This document shows, one piece after another, positions 7,521-15,198 of a DNA stretch of 64,000 nucleotides; the first letter of the stretch is position 1, and every line of letters begins with the position of its first letter. The position numbers and the translations under genes were made by a program. Location of the stretch: the NCBI RefSeq assembly GCF_004751985.1, contig NZ_CP038492.1, forward strand, positions 1,922,001 through 1,986,000, read 5' to 3'. The DNA comes from Rhodophyticola sp. CCM32 (GTDB lineage: Bacteria; Pseudomonadota; Alphaproteobacteria; Rhodobacterales; Rhodobacteraceae). Under the pieces are notes generated by a model that did not search any database, was not told the DNA's origin, and was given only the letters and a program-made list of their open reading frames with translations.

Positions 7521-8870
7521 ATGTTCTCCAAAATCCTCATCGCCAATCGCGGCGAGATCGCATTGCGTGTCATCCGCGCCGCGCGCGAAATGGGTGTGGG
7601 CACGGTGGCCGTGCATTCCACCGCCGACAGCGACGCGATGCATGTGCGTATGGCGGACGAGGCCGTCTGCATCGGCCCGGCCCCCGGCACACAGAGTTAT
7701 CTGTCCGTGCCCGCGATCATCTCGGCCTGCGAGATCACCGGGGCCGAGGCGATCCACCCGGGTTACGGTTTTCTGTCCGAGAACGCGCAATTCGTGCAGA
7801 TTGTCGAGGATCACGGGCTGAAATTCATCGGCCCCTCGGCCGCCCATATCCGCATGATGGGGGACAAGATCACCGCCAAGGACACGATGAAAGCCCTGGG
7901 CGTGCCTTGCGTGCCCGGCTCTGACGGTGGCGTCCCGGATATGGAAGCTGCACGCGCGGTAGCCCAGGACACCGGGTTTCCGCTGATCGTGAAAGCCACG
8001 GCGGGCGGCGGCGGGCGCGGCATGAAACTGGCCAAAACCGCCGAGGATCTGGAAACCGCCTTTCGCACCGCGCGGGCCGAGGCGAAATCGGCCTTCGGCA
8101 ATGATGAGGTCTATCTGGAGAAATATCTGGGCACGCCGCGCCATATCGAGGTGCAGGTGTTTGGCGACGGGCGTGGTCAGGCGGTGCATCTGGGGGAACG
8201 CGACTGTTCCCTGCAGCGGCGCCATCAGAAGGTGCTGGAAGAGGCCCCCGGCCCCGCGATCAGCGCCGAGACCCGGGCCGAGATCGGGGCCACCTGTGCC
8301 AAGGCCGTGGCCGAGATCGGCTATGAGGGCGCGGGTACGATCGAATTTCTTTATGAAAACGGCGATTTCTATTTCATCGAGATGAACACCCGCCTTCAGG
8401 TTGAACACCCGGTGACAGAGGCAATCTTTGGCGTCGATCTGGTGCGCGAGCAGATCCGTGTGGCCGCTGGCGAGGACATGTCGTTCACGCAACAGGATTT
8501 GCAGGTCAACGGCCACGCCATCGAGGTGCGTATCAATGCCGAGAAACTGCCGAATTTCTCCCCCTGCCCCGGCAAGATCACCCAGTATCATGCACCCGGC
8601 GGGCTGGGTGTGCGGATGGATTCAGCGCTGTATGACGGCTATTCGATCCCGCCATATTACGACAGCCTGATCGCCAAGCTGATTGTCCATGGTCAGGACC
8701 GTCCGCAGGCCCTGTCCCGCCTGAAACGCGCGTTGGGTGAATTGATTGTCGATGGTGTCGACACCACCCTGCCGCTTTTCACCGCACTGATGGAGGAAGA
8801 GGCGGTGCAAACCGGCGCTTACAACATCCATTGGCTGGAAACCTGGCTGGAAACCAATCTGAACAGCTGA
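7521..8870 (+). CDS. accC: Acetyl-CoA carboxylase, biotin carboxylase subunit
   Basis: 449 residues, the canonical AccC length. It carboxylates biotin on AccB using ATP and bicarbonate. The N-terminal domain begins [20 protein letters not shown]; the ATP-grasp glycine loop [12 protein letters not shown] is near 160, the catalytic segment [20 protein letters not shown] near 230, and [14 protein letters not shown] near 290. It lies 12 nt behind accB in the same transcript. Downstream are a family B repeat and a convergent gene. Confidence 0.97.
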   Translation: MFSKILIANRGEIALRVIRAAREMGVGTVAVHSTADSDAMHVRMADEAVCIGPAPGTQSYLSVPAIISACEITGAEAIHPGYGFLSENAQFVQIVEDHGLKFIGPSAAHIRMMGDKITAKDTMKALGVPCVPGSDGGVPDMEAARAVAQDTGFPLIVKATAGGGGRGMKLAKTAEDLETAFRTARAEAKSAFGNDEVYLEKYLGTPRHIEVQVFGDGRGQAVHLGERDCSLQRRHQKVLEEAPGPAISAETRAEIGATCAKAVAEIGYEGAGTIEFLYENGDFYFIEMNTRLQVEHPVTEAIFGVDLVREQIRVAAGEDMSFTQQDLQVNGHAIEVRINAEKLPNFSPCPGKITQYHAPGGLGVRMDSALYDGYSIPPYYDSLIAKLIVHGQDRPQALSRLKRALGELIVDGVDTTLPLFTALMEEEAVQTGAYNIHWLETWLETNLNS

Positions 8871-8911
8871 CCAGGCGTTTTATGCGTTTTGCCTATAGCA
8901 GCTTATAGATT

Positions 8912-9060
8912 CGGACTGACATTCTGAACCACGCCCTTTCGCCCGGCGGCACCGCCGGGCAGCGCCCGAACCGCCCCTACGGGACGGGCGCTTCGCTTCC
9001 TGCCCCTCGGTACGGGCGCGGCCCTCTGCGCAATGTATATTTGGTGCAGAATTCCAGGCG
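8912..9060 (+). repeat. Dispersed inverted-repeat element, family B copy 2
   Basis: About 149 bp between convergent accC and the deiodinase-like gene. Terminal inverted repeats are imperfect: left CGGACTGACATTCTGAACCA, right (other strand) CGCCTGGAATTCTGCACCAA. The interior has the hairpin CCCGGCGGCACCGCCGGG followed by CAGCGCCCGAACCGCCCC and closely matches copy 1 in the opposite orientation. Confidence 0.75.
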
Positions 9061-9066
9061 GATGCC

Positions 9067-9783
9067 TCAACAGGTCGTGTCGCGCGTCAGTGCCGGGGGG
9101 CGGTTGAAGGCCAGGCGGATATTCCGCTTGATCAGATTGCACCAGATCAGAACCGGAAGGCCGCGCAGGAAATCCGGCCAGGCCCCTTTGCCTGCACGCC
9201 CCAATGTCCGCAGAACCGTTGTTGGAACCGCCGGGCGGAAATAGCTTCGGGCGCGCACGGATCCGCCCGCGATCAGCGTGGCAAGCGCCTGTCTTGTGGC
9301 GGACGGGTTGTTCCAGTCCGACCGGAACAGGACGCAGCCGTTCCTGTTGATGATGAAAACCGCATTGGGCATGCCGCCATAGGCGTTATGGGCCGCGCCC
9401 TCGATCCCGTCGACCAGCACAAGGCGGGCCTCTCCATCCTCCTCGCGCAACCGGTTTGCACAGGCACGTTTGTCCTCGAAACTGTCATGGCTTGGGATCG
9501 CCGCACCGGGATGGGCCTCCCGCACATAAAGCACGGCATTGCTGATACCCGGAAATTCGGCCTCAAGGGCGCCCATCATCCTGCGCCGGCTTTGAAACAG
9601 CGGGCAGGTGATGCTGCCGGTTTCCAGAACAAGGAAATCCCCGTCGAAATCCAGCAGGTGCCTTTCCTCTCCGCTGCTTGTGGATACCGGAAAATCAGGG
9701 GCCTTTTCCCCGGGCATCGGCCCGGTCGAGATGTCGAAATCGTAATCCCTGGAAGAAAAGGCATCGTAATTATAGTCGGACAT
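9067..9783 (-). CDS. Deiodinase-like thioredoxin-fold protein
   Basis: 238 residues from the ATG chosen for its AGGAG, which stands 1 nt after the stop of the upstream MarR gene. The centre has a redoxin/iodothyronine-deiodinase-like core: PGEKAPDFPV (about 24-33), the active-site stretch LETGSITCPLFQSRR with a cysteine where deiodinases hold selenocysteine, then VLYVREAHPG and FIINRNGCVLFRSDW typical of the family. The C-terminus (about 170-238) is a basic extension. Bacterial members have no settled function; a thiol-based reductase or peroxidase is possible. The upstream MarR regulator suggests induction by a small molecule or oxidant (inference). Confidence 0.75.
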   Translation of the reverse strand: MSDYNYDAFSSRDYDFDISTGPMPGEKAPDFPVSTSSGEERHLLDFDGDFLVLETGSITCPLFQSRRRMMGALEAEFPGISNAVLYVREAHPGAAIPSHDSFEDKRACANRLREEDGEARLVLVDGIEGAAHNAYGGMPNAVFIINRNGCVLFRSDWNNPSATRQALATLIAGGSVRARSYFRPAVPTTVLRTLGRAGKGAWPDFLRGLPVLIWCNLIKRNIRLAFNRPPALTRDTTC

Positions 9784-9784
9784 A

Positions 9785-10258
9785 TCACATCTCCTGATCC
9801 GGGGGGTGAGGGAGTGGCGCATGTTGACCGGGCAAAAGGGTCTCGGTCATCTGTCTGAGGCAACGTAGCGTCGTCAGCGCATCCGCCTGACTGATCCCGG
9901 CCATTGCCTTGTGGATAAGATCAGCCGCAATTGGCACAAGCGCGCTTTGCAGGCTCTGGCCAAACGCGCTTGCCCCGATCAGAGATTTGCGCCGGTCTTT
10001 CGGGTCCGCATCCCGTTCAACCAAGTGCTTTTTGACCATGCCATCAACCAGCCGCGTCACGGTTGTCCGGTCGCGAAAGGTGACATCGGCGATCCGGCCC
10101 GGGGTCTGGGCCCCGTGTTTCCACAGGATCAGCAAAACCGCCCATTCTTCCGGGGTGACATCATAGCCATGGTCGCGAAACCGCTGCCCAAGCTCTTTAC
10201 GCACCAGAAAGCCAAGCCGGTTGACCCAATGCAGGGAAATGGATTCGTAGTCGAACAT
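9785..10258 (-). CDS. MarR-family transcriptional regulator
   Basis: 157 residues with a winged helix-turn-helix (about 33-100), including VTPEEWAVLLILWKHG, the recognition segment ADVTFRDRTTVTRLVDGMV and the wing KKHLVERDADPKDRRKSL. MarR proteins bind DNA as dimers and release it on ligand binding or thiol oxidation. No cysteine likely to sense oxidants stands out apart from one in the C-terminal helix (LRCLRQM). It is directly upstream of the deiodinase-like gene (1 nt gap), so the pair forms one operon. The AT-rich stretch before the start, containing ACAAATATTGT, is a plausible operator/promoter. Confidence 0.88.
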   Translation of the reverse strand: MFDYESISLHWVNRLGFLVRKELGQRFRDHGYDVTPEEWAVLLILWKHGAQTPGRIADVTFRDRTTVTRLVDGMVKKHLVERDADPKDRRKSLIGASAFGQSLQSALVPIAADLIHKAMAGISQADALTTLRCLRQMTETLLPGQHAPLPHPPDQEM

Positions 10259-10399
10259 ATAACCTGTATATCACAAATATTGTATTACACACGTAAATAT
10301 CGAGGCGCAGATGGCATTACCCCTCTGATCCCGGCCCAGGCCGCGACCCGCCCAAAAAACCCATGGGATTTTTCCGCGCAACCTGCGTATCATGCCCCC

Positions 10400-11065
10400 A
10401 TGCCGCATGATCTGCGCCCCGAGAAACGCCCGCCCCTGACGGCTGATCTTCTGCTGCGCGCCTATGCGGCAGGGATTTTTCCGATGTCAGAGGGGCGCGA
10501 TGACCCCGATCTTTTCTGGGTCGATCCGCAGCGCCGGGGTATCCTGCCGCTTGACGGGTTCCACATGTCGCGCTCACTGGCCCGGCGGATCAGGGCCGAA
10601 CCATTCGATATTCGCGTGGATACGGATTTCGAGGCGACCGTGCAGGGCTGCGCCGACCGGGAAGAAACCTGGATCAATGCCGAGATATTCGACCTTTATC
10701 AGCAGCTTCACGCCGCAGGGTTCGCCCATTCCCTGGAAGTCTGGGACTGTGAGACCCTTGTGGGTGGCGTCTATGGCGTCACACTTGGGGCGGCGTTTTT
10801 CGGCGAAAGCATGTTTTCGCACCGCCCGGATGCCTCAAAGATCGCGCTGGCCTATCTGGTCTGTCGGTTGCGTTATGGCGGGTTTCAGCTGTTCGATACG
10901 CAATTCGTGACCGACCACCTGATCCGCATGGGCGCTGTTGAGATCCCCCGGGCGACCTATCACAGATATCTGGAACGGGCCCTTGACTGGGAGGCCGCGT
11001 TTGGTGCGCAGCCAGAACCTGTCAGCGTTCAGGAGGTTCTGCACCTCAGAACCCAGACATCGTAA
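10400..11065 (+). CDS. aat: Leucyl/phenylalanyl-tRNA--protein transferase
   Basis: 221 residues. It transfers Leu or Phe from tRNA to N-terminal Arg/Lys of proteins, marking them for ClpS/ClpAP (N-degron pathway). Family blocks are clear: LLRAYAAGIFPMSEGRDDPD, LFWVDPQRRGILPL, VWDCETLVGGVYGV, FFGESMFSH and FQLFDTQFVTDHLIRMGAVE. The start chosen gives MPHDLRPEKRPPLTADLLLRAY; the frame is open far upstream, but that part runs through the marR gene on the other strand and is not family sequence. Its 3' end overlaps the convergent DUF2155 gene by 37 nt. Confidence 0.95.
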   Translation: MPHDLRPEKRPPLTADLLLRAYAAGIFPMSEGRDDPDLFWVDPQRRGILPLDGFHMSRSLARRIRAEPFDIRVDTDFEATVQGCADREETWINAEIFDLYQQLHAAGFAHSLEVWDCETLVGGVYGVTLGAAFFGESMFSHRPDASKIALAYLVCRLRYGGFQLFDTQFVTDHLIRMGAVEIPRATYHRYLERALDWEAAFGAQPEPVSVQEVLHLRTQTS

Positions 11066-11493
11066 CGGGGGTGTTCCAACGCCACCAGCGCCGGGCTGGA
11101 GGCCACCATCCACCCGTTGAACAGTTCCGTCCCCTCCAGATCAAGGATCTGGATATGGGCGAAAGCATCAGACGATGGATTGTCAATCGGATAGCGGCAT
11201 TCAAACATCCGGATCGCGATGCGCCCGAAAACCACCGTCTGCCCGTCTGACATCTCGATATCCGTGGGCTGGCCCAGAGTCTTGTCAAGCGCCCGCAGAA
11301 CGGCCCCCTCGGCAGCGGCAACCGGCGGCGCATTGATCGAGGTGGTCGCCCTTGTGTTGGGGCGCTGTTCCAGGCGGGTGCCATCGCCTGTTTCCTGCAC
11401 GAACACCCCATCTGTTGCCTCTTGCGCCCCGGTCAGGGCCGGAAACAGGGCGGGGGGCAAAGCCAGCAGGGCAGCCAGAGCAACGGCCCTCAT
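11029..11493 (-). CDS. DUF2155 domain periplasmic protein
   Basis: 154 residues with a signal peptide (MRAVALAALLALPPALFPALTGA). The mature part contains the DUF2155 core: LRALDKTLGQPTDIEMSDGQ, FGRIAIRMFECRYP and FNGWMVASSPALVALEHPRYDVWVLRC, with a conserved cysteine pair. The function is unknown; the family is alphaproteobacterial and usually follows the MlaD-like gene. The ATG overlaps the mlaD stop (ATGA). The last 37 nt overlap the end of aat on the other strand. Confidence 0.88.
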   Translation of the reverse strand: MRAVALAALLALPPALFPALTGAQEATDGVFVQETGDGTRLEQRPNTRATTSINAPPVAAAEGAVLRALDKTLGQPTDIEMSDGQTVVFGRIAIRMFECRYPIDNPSSDAFAHIQILDLEGTELFNGWMVASSPALVALEHPRYDVWVLRCRTS

Positions 11494-11945
11494 GTATCCT
11501 CGCCATCGCCGCTGACAAAGCGCAGAAGCAGGGTAATCAGGCTGACCGCGCTTTGGGTATTGGTGATCTCTCCGCCGGGGTCCAATGCAAAGGGCGAGCC
11601 GCCCGGCACGATCTCAATATAGGAGCCGCCAAGCAGCCCTTCGGACGCAATCGAAATCGCACTGTCATCGGGGATCTCGATGTCATTGATGACGCTGAAG
11701 GTTGTATCGGCGCGAAAACTTGTCCGGTTCAGGGCCAGATCGGTGATCGCACCGATCCGCACACCGGCCATCCGCACATCCGTGCCCACGCCCACGCCTT
11801 CAACCGACCGGAACGAGGCGATCAGCTCATAACTGCCTGTATCCCGCTCCACCCCTGTGGCCTGGGCGATATAAAGCAGAAATCCGACAGCTGCGGACAG
11901 AACGACACCGCCCAGAACGATCTCTGTGGTTGTGTTCTCGGACAT
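11490..11945 (-). CDS. mlaD: MlaD-type MCE-domain lipid transport protein
   Basis: 151 residues: one N-terminal membrane anchor (about 8-28, EIVLGGVVLSAAVGFLLYIA) then a single MCE domain with FRSVEGVGVGTDVRMAGVRI and the hydrophobic pore segment ending LLGGSYIEIVPGG. MlaD hexamers bind lipid in the periplasm and work with MlaEF/MlaB in phospholipid transport across the envelope. The other mla genes are not in this window. It lies between NDUFA12 and DUF2155 and is translationally coupled to the latter. Confidence 0.88.
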   Translation of the reverse strand: MSENTTTEIVLGGVVLSAAVGFLLYIAQATGVERDTGSYELIASFRSVEGVGVGTDVRMAGVRIGAITDLALNRTSFRADTTFSVINDIEIPDDSAISIASEGLLGGSYIEIVPGGSPFALDPGGEITNTQSAVSLITLLLRFVSGDGEDT

Positions 11946-11990
11946 GGTTCCGACCTCTTTCTACCCGTCGCCGCCTGTTGCGGGCGCTGT

Positions 11991-12368
11991 TTATTCAGGG
12001 GTCCAGGCCTCGTAATCGCGACGCTCTTCCGGCGCGGTACGGCGGATCGAGCCTGCGGGCGCATAGGCCTGCGCTGTGCCCGTCAAATTCGGAAGATGGG
12101 GCTTTTCCCAGGGTTTGTGCATCACCGGCCGGTCGGTCGGCGGCTCGTCCCAGGTGTGATGCAGCCAGCCATGCCAGTCGGGTGAGACCCGGCTTGCCTC
12201 GGCCTCGCCGTTGAAGATCACCCAGCGGCGTTTCCCGTCTTCGGCCTGATAATAGGTGTTACCGGCATCATCCTCGCCAACTTTGGTGCCCTTGCGCCAG
12301 GTCATCAACTGCGTGCCGATGGTCTGACCGTTCCACCAGGTCACAAGGCGATTGAGAAAACTGAACAT
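11991..12368 (-). CDS. NADH:ubiquinone oxidoreductase supernumerary subunit NDUFA12
   Basis: 125 residues from the ATG with GGAGG 4 nt ahead; an in-frame extension upstream lacks family sequence. The NDUFA12 (17.2 kDa) pattern is obvious: [46 protein letters not shown], then [10 protein letters not shown]. It is an accessory subunit of respiratory complex I shared by mitochondria and alphaproteobacteria. It precedes mlaD on the same strand with a 45-nt gap. Confidence 0.93.
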   Translation of the reverse strand: MFSFLNRLVTWWNGQTIGTQLMTWRKGTKVGEDDAGNTYYQAEDGKRRWVIFNGEAEASRVSPDWHGWLHHTWDEPPTDRPVMHKPWEKPHLPNLTGTAQAYAPAGSIRRTAPEERRDYEAWTPE

Positions 12369-12669
12369 AGGGCCTCCGATGGGGCATGAACCTCTTTGCC
12401 CGGTAATGCCGCAACCAGGGCCCAAGGTCTAGGGCAAAGGCAGGGGAGAAGGTCGCGGGCGGGCAAATGCCAACCACCAAGCCCCATCTCATGCCTCAGA
12501 CGACAGGCCGACAATCAGATATACCCGGGCAGACCGGCCAAGGTCTGAAATGACAGAGCCCGGATAATCCGCTGTCCCGTCCTTGCGGCCCTGCCCCGAA
12601 CCCGCGTTCCTGAAACGGGCGTCTGATACGGGACTCTGTTCTTTCTGCGCATGCCAACATTGTCGCCCT

Positions 12670-12714
12670 GTCTCCCTTGCCCTAAAGCTGTTGCAAACGC
12701 ACCCGCAGGGAGAC
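12670..12714 (+). promoter_or_regulatory. Possible RBS-sequestering stem-loop before metY
   Basis: GTCTCCCT (12670-12677) is perfectly complementary to AGGGAGAC (12707-12714), with GC/GC continuing the stem across one bulged T. The 29-nt interior includes GTTGCAAACGC. The 3' arm contains the likely Shine-Dalgarno AGGGAG of metY, 7 nt before its ATG. Closing the stem would hide it. It does not fit the order of SAM-II conserved elements, so no riboswitch class is claimed. The rest of the 350-nt gap between NDUFA12 and metY shows nothing I can name. Confidence 0.4.
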
Positions 12715-12721
12715 CGAAGAG

Positions 12722-14014
12722 ATGACAGACACCCCCAGCTACGGCTTTGACACGCTGCAAATTCACGCAGGCGCCCGCCCCGACCCGGCCACAGGCGCGC
12801 GGCAGACACCGATCTATCAGACCACCGGGTATGTGTTCCGCGATGCCGATCACGCCGCGGCGCTGTTCAACCTGCAGGAGGTGGGGTTTATCTATTCGCG
12901 CCTCACCAACCCGACAGTTGCGGTGTTGCAGGAACGCCTGGCAACACTGGAAGGCGGGGTTGGCGCGGTATGCTGTTCTTCGGGCCACGCAGCACAGATC
13001 ATGGCGCTGTTCCCGCTGATGACACCGGGCAGCAATGTCGTGGTCTCGACCCGGCTTTATGGCGGGACAGTCACCCAGTTCGGTCAGACGATCAAACGCT
13101 TCGGCTGGTCCGCGACATTTGTCGATTTCGACGATCTGGACGCGGTCAAAGCCGCCATTGACGCCGATACCCGCGCGGTGTTCTGCGAAAGCATCGCCAA
13201 TCCGGGCGGCTATATCACCGACCTGCGGGCGATTGCCGATATGGCCGATGCCGCTGGCATTCCGCTGATTGTGGATAACACCTCGGCCACGCCCTATCTG
13301 TGCCGCCCGATCGAACATGGCGCGACACTGGTGGTGCATTCCACCACGAAATACCTTACCGGCAACGGCACGGTCACCGGTGGCTGCGTCATCGACAGCG
13401 GCACGTTCGACTGGTCAGCTTCTGACAAATTCCCGTCGCTCAGCGCGCCGGAACCTGCCTATCACGGGCTGAAATTCCACGAGACCTTTGGCGCACTCGC
13501 TTTCACCTTCCATGGGATTGCCATCGGATTGCGCGACCTTGGCATGACGATGAACCCGCAGGCCGCCCATTACACGCTGATGGGCGTGGAAACGCTGTCG
13601 CTGCGGATGGAGCGCCATGTGGAAAACGCCGTGAAGGTTGCAAAATGGCTGGAGGCGGACCCCAGGGTTGATTTCGTCACCTATGCGGGTCTGGAAAGCT
13701 CCCCCTATTACGCGCGGGTGGCCACGGTCTGCCCCAAGGGGGCAGGCGCGTTGTTCACCTTTGCCGTCAAGGGCGGGTATGAGGCCTGCATAAAGCTGGT
13801 CGATAGCCTTGAGATATTCTCCCATGTGGCCAATCTTGGCGACACGCGTTCCCTGATCATCCATTCGGCCTCCACCACCCATCGGCAACTGACCGCAGAA
13901 CAGCAGGAAGCCGCAGGCGCGGCCCCCAATGTGGTGCGGGTGTCGATCGGAATCGAGGATGCCAATGACCTGATCGCCGATCTGGATCAGGCCCTGACGA
14001 AAGCGGCGGGGTAA
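12722..14014 (+). CDS. metY: O-acetylhomoserine aminocarboxypropyltransferase (sulfhydrylase)
   Basis: 430-residue PLP enzyme of the Cys/Met metabolism family. MetY joins O-acetylhomoserine with sulfide (or methanethiol) to give homocysteine (or methionine). Family features: FDTLQIHAG near the start, PIYQTTGYVFRDADHAAALF, YSRLTNPT, the PLP-stacking YGGT segment, Asp185 in LIVDNTSATPYLCRP, and the PLP lysine Lys210 in VVHSTTKYLTGNGTV. The length (about 425-430) separates MetY from the shorter cystathionine enzymes. It stands alone, with a strong hairpin after its stop. Confidence 0.94.
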   Translation: MTDTPSYGFDTLQIHAGARPDPATGARQTPIYQTTGYVFRDADHAAALFNLQEVGFIYSRLTNPTVAVLQERLATLEGGVGAVCCSSGHAAQIMALFPLMTPGSNVVVSTRLYGGTVTQFGQTIKRFGWSATFVDFDDLDAVKAAIDADTRAVFCESIANPGGYITDLRAIADMADAAGIPLIVDNTSATPYLCRPIEHGATLVVHSTTKYLTGNGTVTGGCVIDSGTFDWSASDKFPSLSAPEPAYHGLKFHETFGALAFTFHGIAIGLRDLGMTMNPQAAHYTLMGVETLSLRMERHVENAVKVAKWLEADPRVDFVTYAGLESSPYYARVATVCPKGAGALFTFAVKGGYEACIKLVDSLEIFSHVANLGDTRSLIIHSASTTHRQLTAEQQEAAGAAPNVVRVSIGIEDANDLIADLDQALTKAAG

Positions 14015-14028
14015 CCGCCGACACCGTA

Positions 14029-14062
14029 AAGCGGGGTCGCCGCACAAGGCGGCCCCGCGCTT
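14029..14062 (+). terminator. Hairpin terminator after metY
   Basis: AAGCGGGGTCGCC pairs with GGCGGCCCCGCGCTT across a short loop (GCACAA), with one G-U pair and a two-base bulge. It lies 15 nt after the metY stop. There is no long T-run, so it may act together with Rho or in both directions toward the convergent CMD gene. Confidence 0.6.
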
Positions 14063-14158
14063 GAATGGACAGGCGTGGGCGCGGGACGGCCCCCTCTGGT
14101 GCCGGGATGCCTGAAAACAGCCCTGCCGCAGCCACACAGGGCAAGGCGGCGCGGGTTC

Positions 14159-14560
14159 TCATCCGGCAATCTCGTGTTCAGCAAACACCTCTTTCGCCGC
14201 GAACAAACCGTTCAACGCTGCGGGAAACCCTGCATATACCGCCATCTGCATCATCACTTCGACAATTTCCACACGGCTGAGCCCGACATTCAGGCCCGCC
14301 TCAATATGGATTTTCAACTGCGGGGCCGCATTGCCCATCGCTGCAAGGGCGGCAATGGTCGCGATTTCGCGGTCGCGCAGCCCAAGTTCCGGGCGGCTAT
14401 AGATATCCCCAAAGGGGAATTCGACAAGATATCTGGCAAAATCCGGTGCGATATCCGCCAACGCATTGACGACAGTCTCGCCACCGGCCCCGTCAATCCT
14501 GGCAAGCGCGCGGGAGCCTCTTTCAAATCTCGTTTCCTGAAGCGCATTTTGTACTGTCAT
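14159..14560 (-). CDS. Carboxymuconolactone decarboxylase (CMD) family protein
   Basis: 133 residues from the ATG with AAGGAC upstream. The helical CMD fold is seen in FGDIYSRPELGLRDREIATI, AALAAMGNAAPQLKIHIEAGLNVG and VEVMMQMAVYAGFPAALNGL. The CxxC redox pair of AhpD-type members is absent, so it is closer to 4-carboxymuconolactone decarboxylase-like proteins than to alkylhydroperoxidases. The substrate is unknown. It overlaps the 3' end of the merR gene by 38 nt, so the two are expressed together. Confidence 0.85.
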   Translation of the reverse strand: MTVQNALQETRFERGSRALARIDGAGGETVVNALADIAPDFARYLVEFPFGDIYSRPELGLRDREIATIAALAAMGNAAPQLKIHIEAGLNVGLSRVEIVEVMMQMAVYAGFPAALNGLFAAKEVFAEHEIAG

Positions 14561-14924
14561 GATCTGTGTCCTTCTTCGCTGTGTCGGCATAGCCGGCAAT
14601 TTTTGCGTCGAGGACAAGAAGACTGTTTTGCAGTTCAGCGACACGGGCGCGCACGGTCTGACGGTGTTCGATCAGCAGGTCACGCCGCGCCGTCTCCGTC
14701 GCAATGCCGCCTTCTCGCAAATCCGCGTAACGCCGCATGTCGCGCACGGACATCCCTGTTGTTTTGAGTCGATTGAGAAACTCAATCCAATCAAAGATAT
14801 CTTCGCTGTAATCGCGTTGGCCTGACGGGTCCCGAAAGGCGTAAGGCAGCAAACCGATCCGCTCGTAATAACGGATTGTATGGGCCGATAAACCCGATCT
14901 GTTTGCCAGTTCACCGATCTTCAA
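14523..14924 (-). CDS. MerR-family transcriptional regulator
   Basis: 133 residues. The N-terminal winged helix is KIGELANRSGLSAHTIRYYERIGLLP with the RDYSEDIFDWIEFLNRLKTTGMSV continuation; a coiled coil for dimerisation spans about 80-115. The start is judged to be TTG: an AAGGAG stands 8 nt before it, whereas the frame extended upstream would translate this SD. The effector is not apparent; the only cysteine is near the C-terminus (STKCASGNEI). It is the first gene of an operon with the CMD protein and probably controls itself through the dyad promoter just upstream. Confidence 0.85.
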   Translation of the reverse strand: MKIGELANRSGLSAHTIRYYERIGLLPYAFRDPSGQRDYSEDIFDWIEFLNRLKTTGMSVRDMRRYADLREGGIATETARRDLLIEHRQTVRARVAELQNSLLVLDAKIAGYADTAKKDTDHDSTKCASGNEI

Positions 14925-14953
14925 AACCTGGTCTCCTTGTCCCAACGCTTGAC

Positions 14954-14984
14954 TGCCTACAGGTTAGAGCATGCTCTAAGTCAA
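14954..14984 (-). promoter_or_regulatory. MerR-type promoter with 19-bp spacer and 16-bp palindrome
   Basis: On the minus strand TTGACT (14984-14979) and TAGGCA (14959-14954) are 19 bp apart, the over-long spacing typical of MerR-activated promoters. The spacer region holds the perfect palindrome TTAGAGCATGCTCTAA (14964-14979). It directs transcription into the merR/CMD operon. The same dyad lies about 220 nt from the divergent epimerase gene and could affect it too (inference). Confidence 0.7.
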
Positions 14985-15198
14985 GCCATGAAATCCGAAA
15001 ATGCAAAACCTGAAAATCGGCTCTTTGTGTAGACCGTCAAACGGTTTTGACTGTCAGGTCATGACAGTGAACCAAGTTCCGGAAAAGAGGTGAATCTGCG
15101 GTTCGCGCAGATCGCGGCGAATGTCTCAAGAGAGGCCATTTTGACAAGATCGGCCAGCATTGGTAAGTCATCACTTACCAATCATTGGAGCAAACAAG

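Noticed and set aside
12426..12721. SAM-II-like riboswitch before metY (TTGCAAACGC and CTAAAG are present)
   Set aside because: The conserved pieces are in the wrong order and no pseudoknot partners could be found; only the SD-masking stem is reported.
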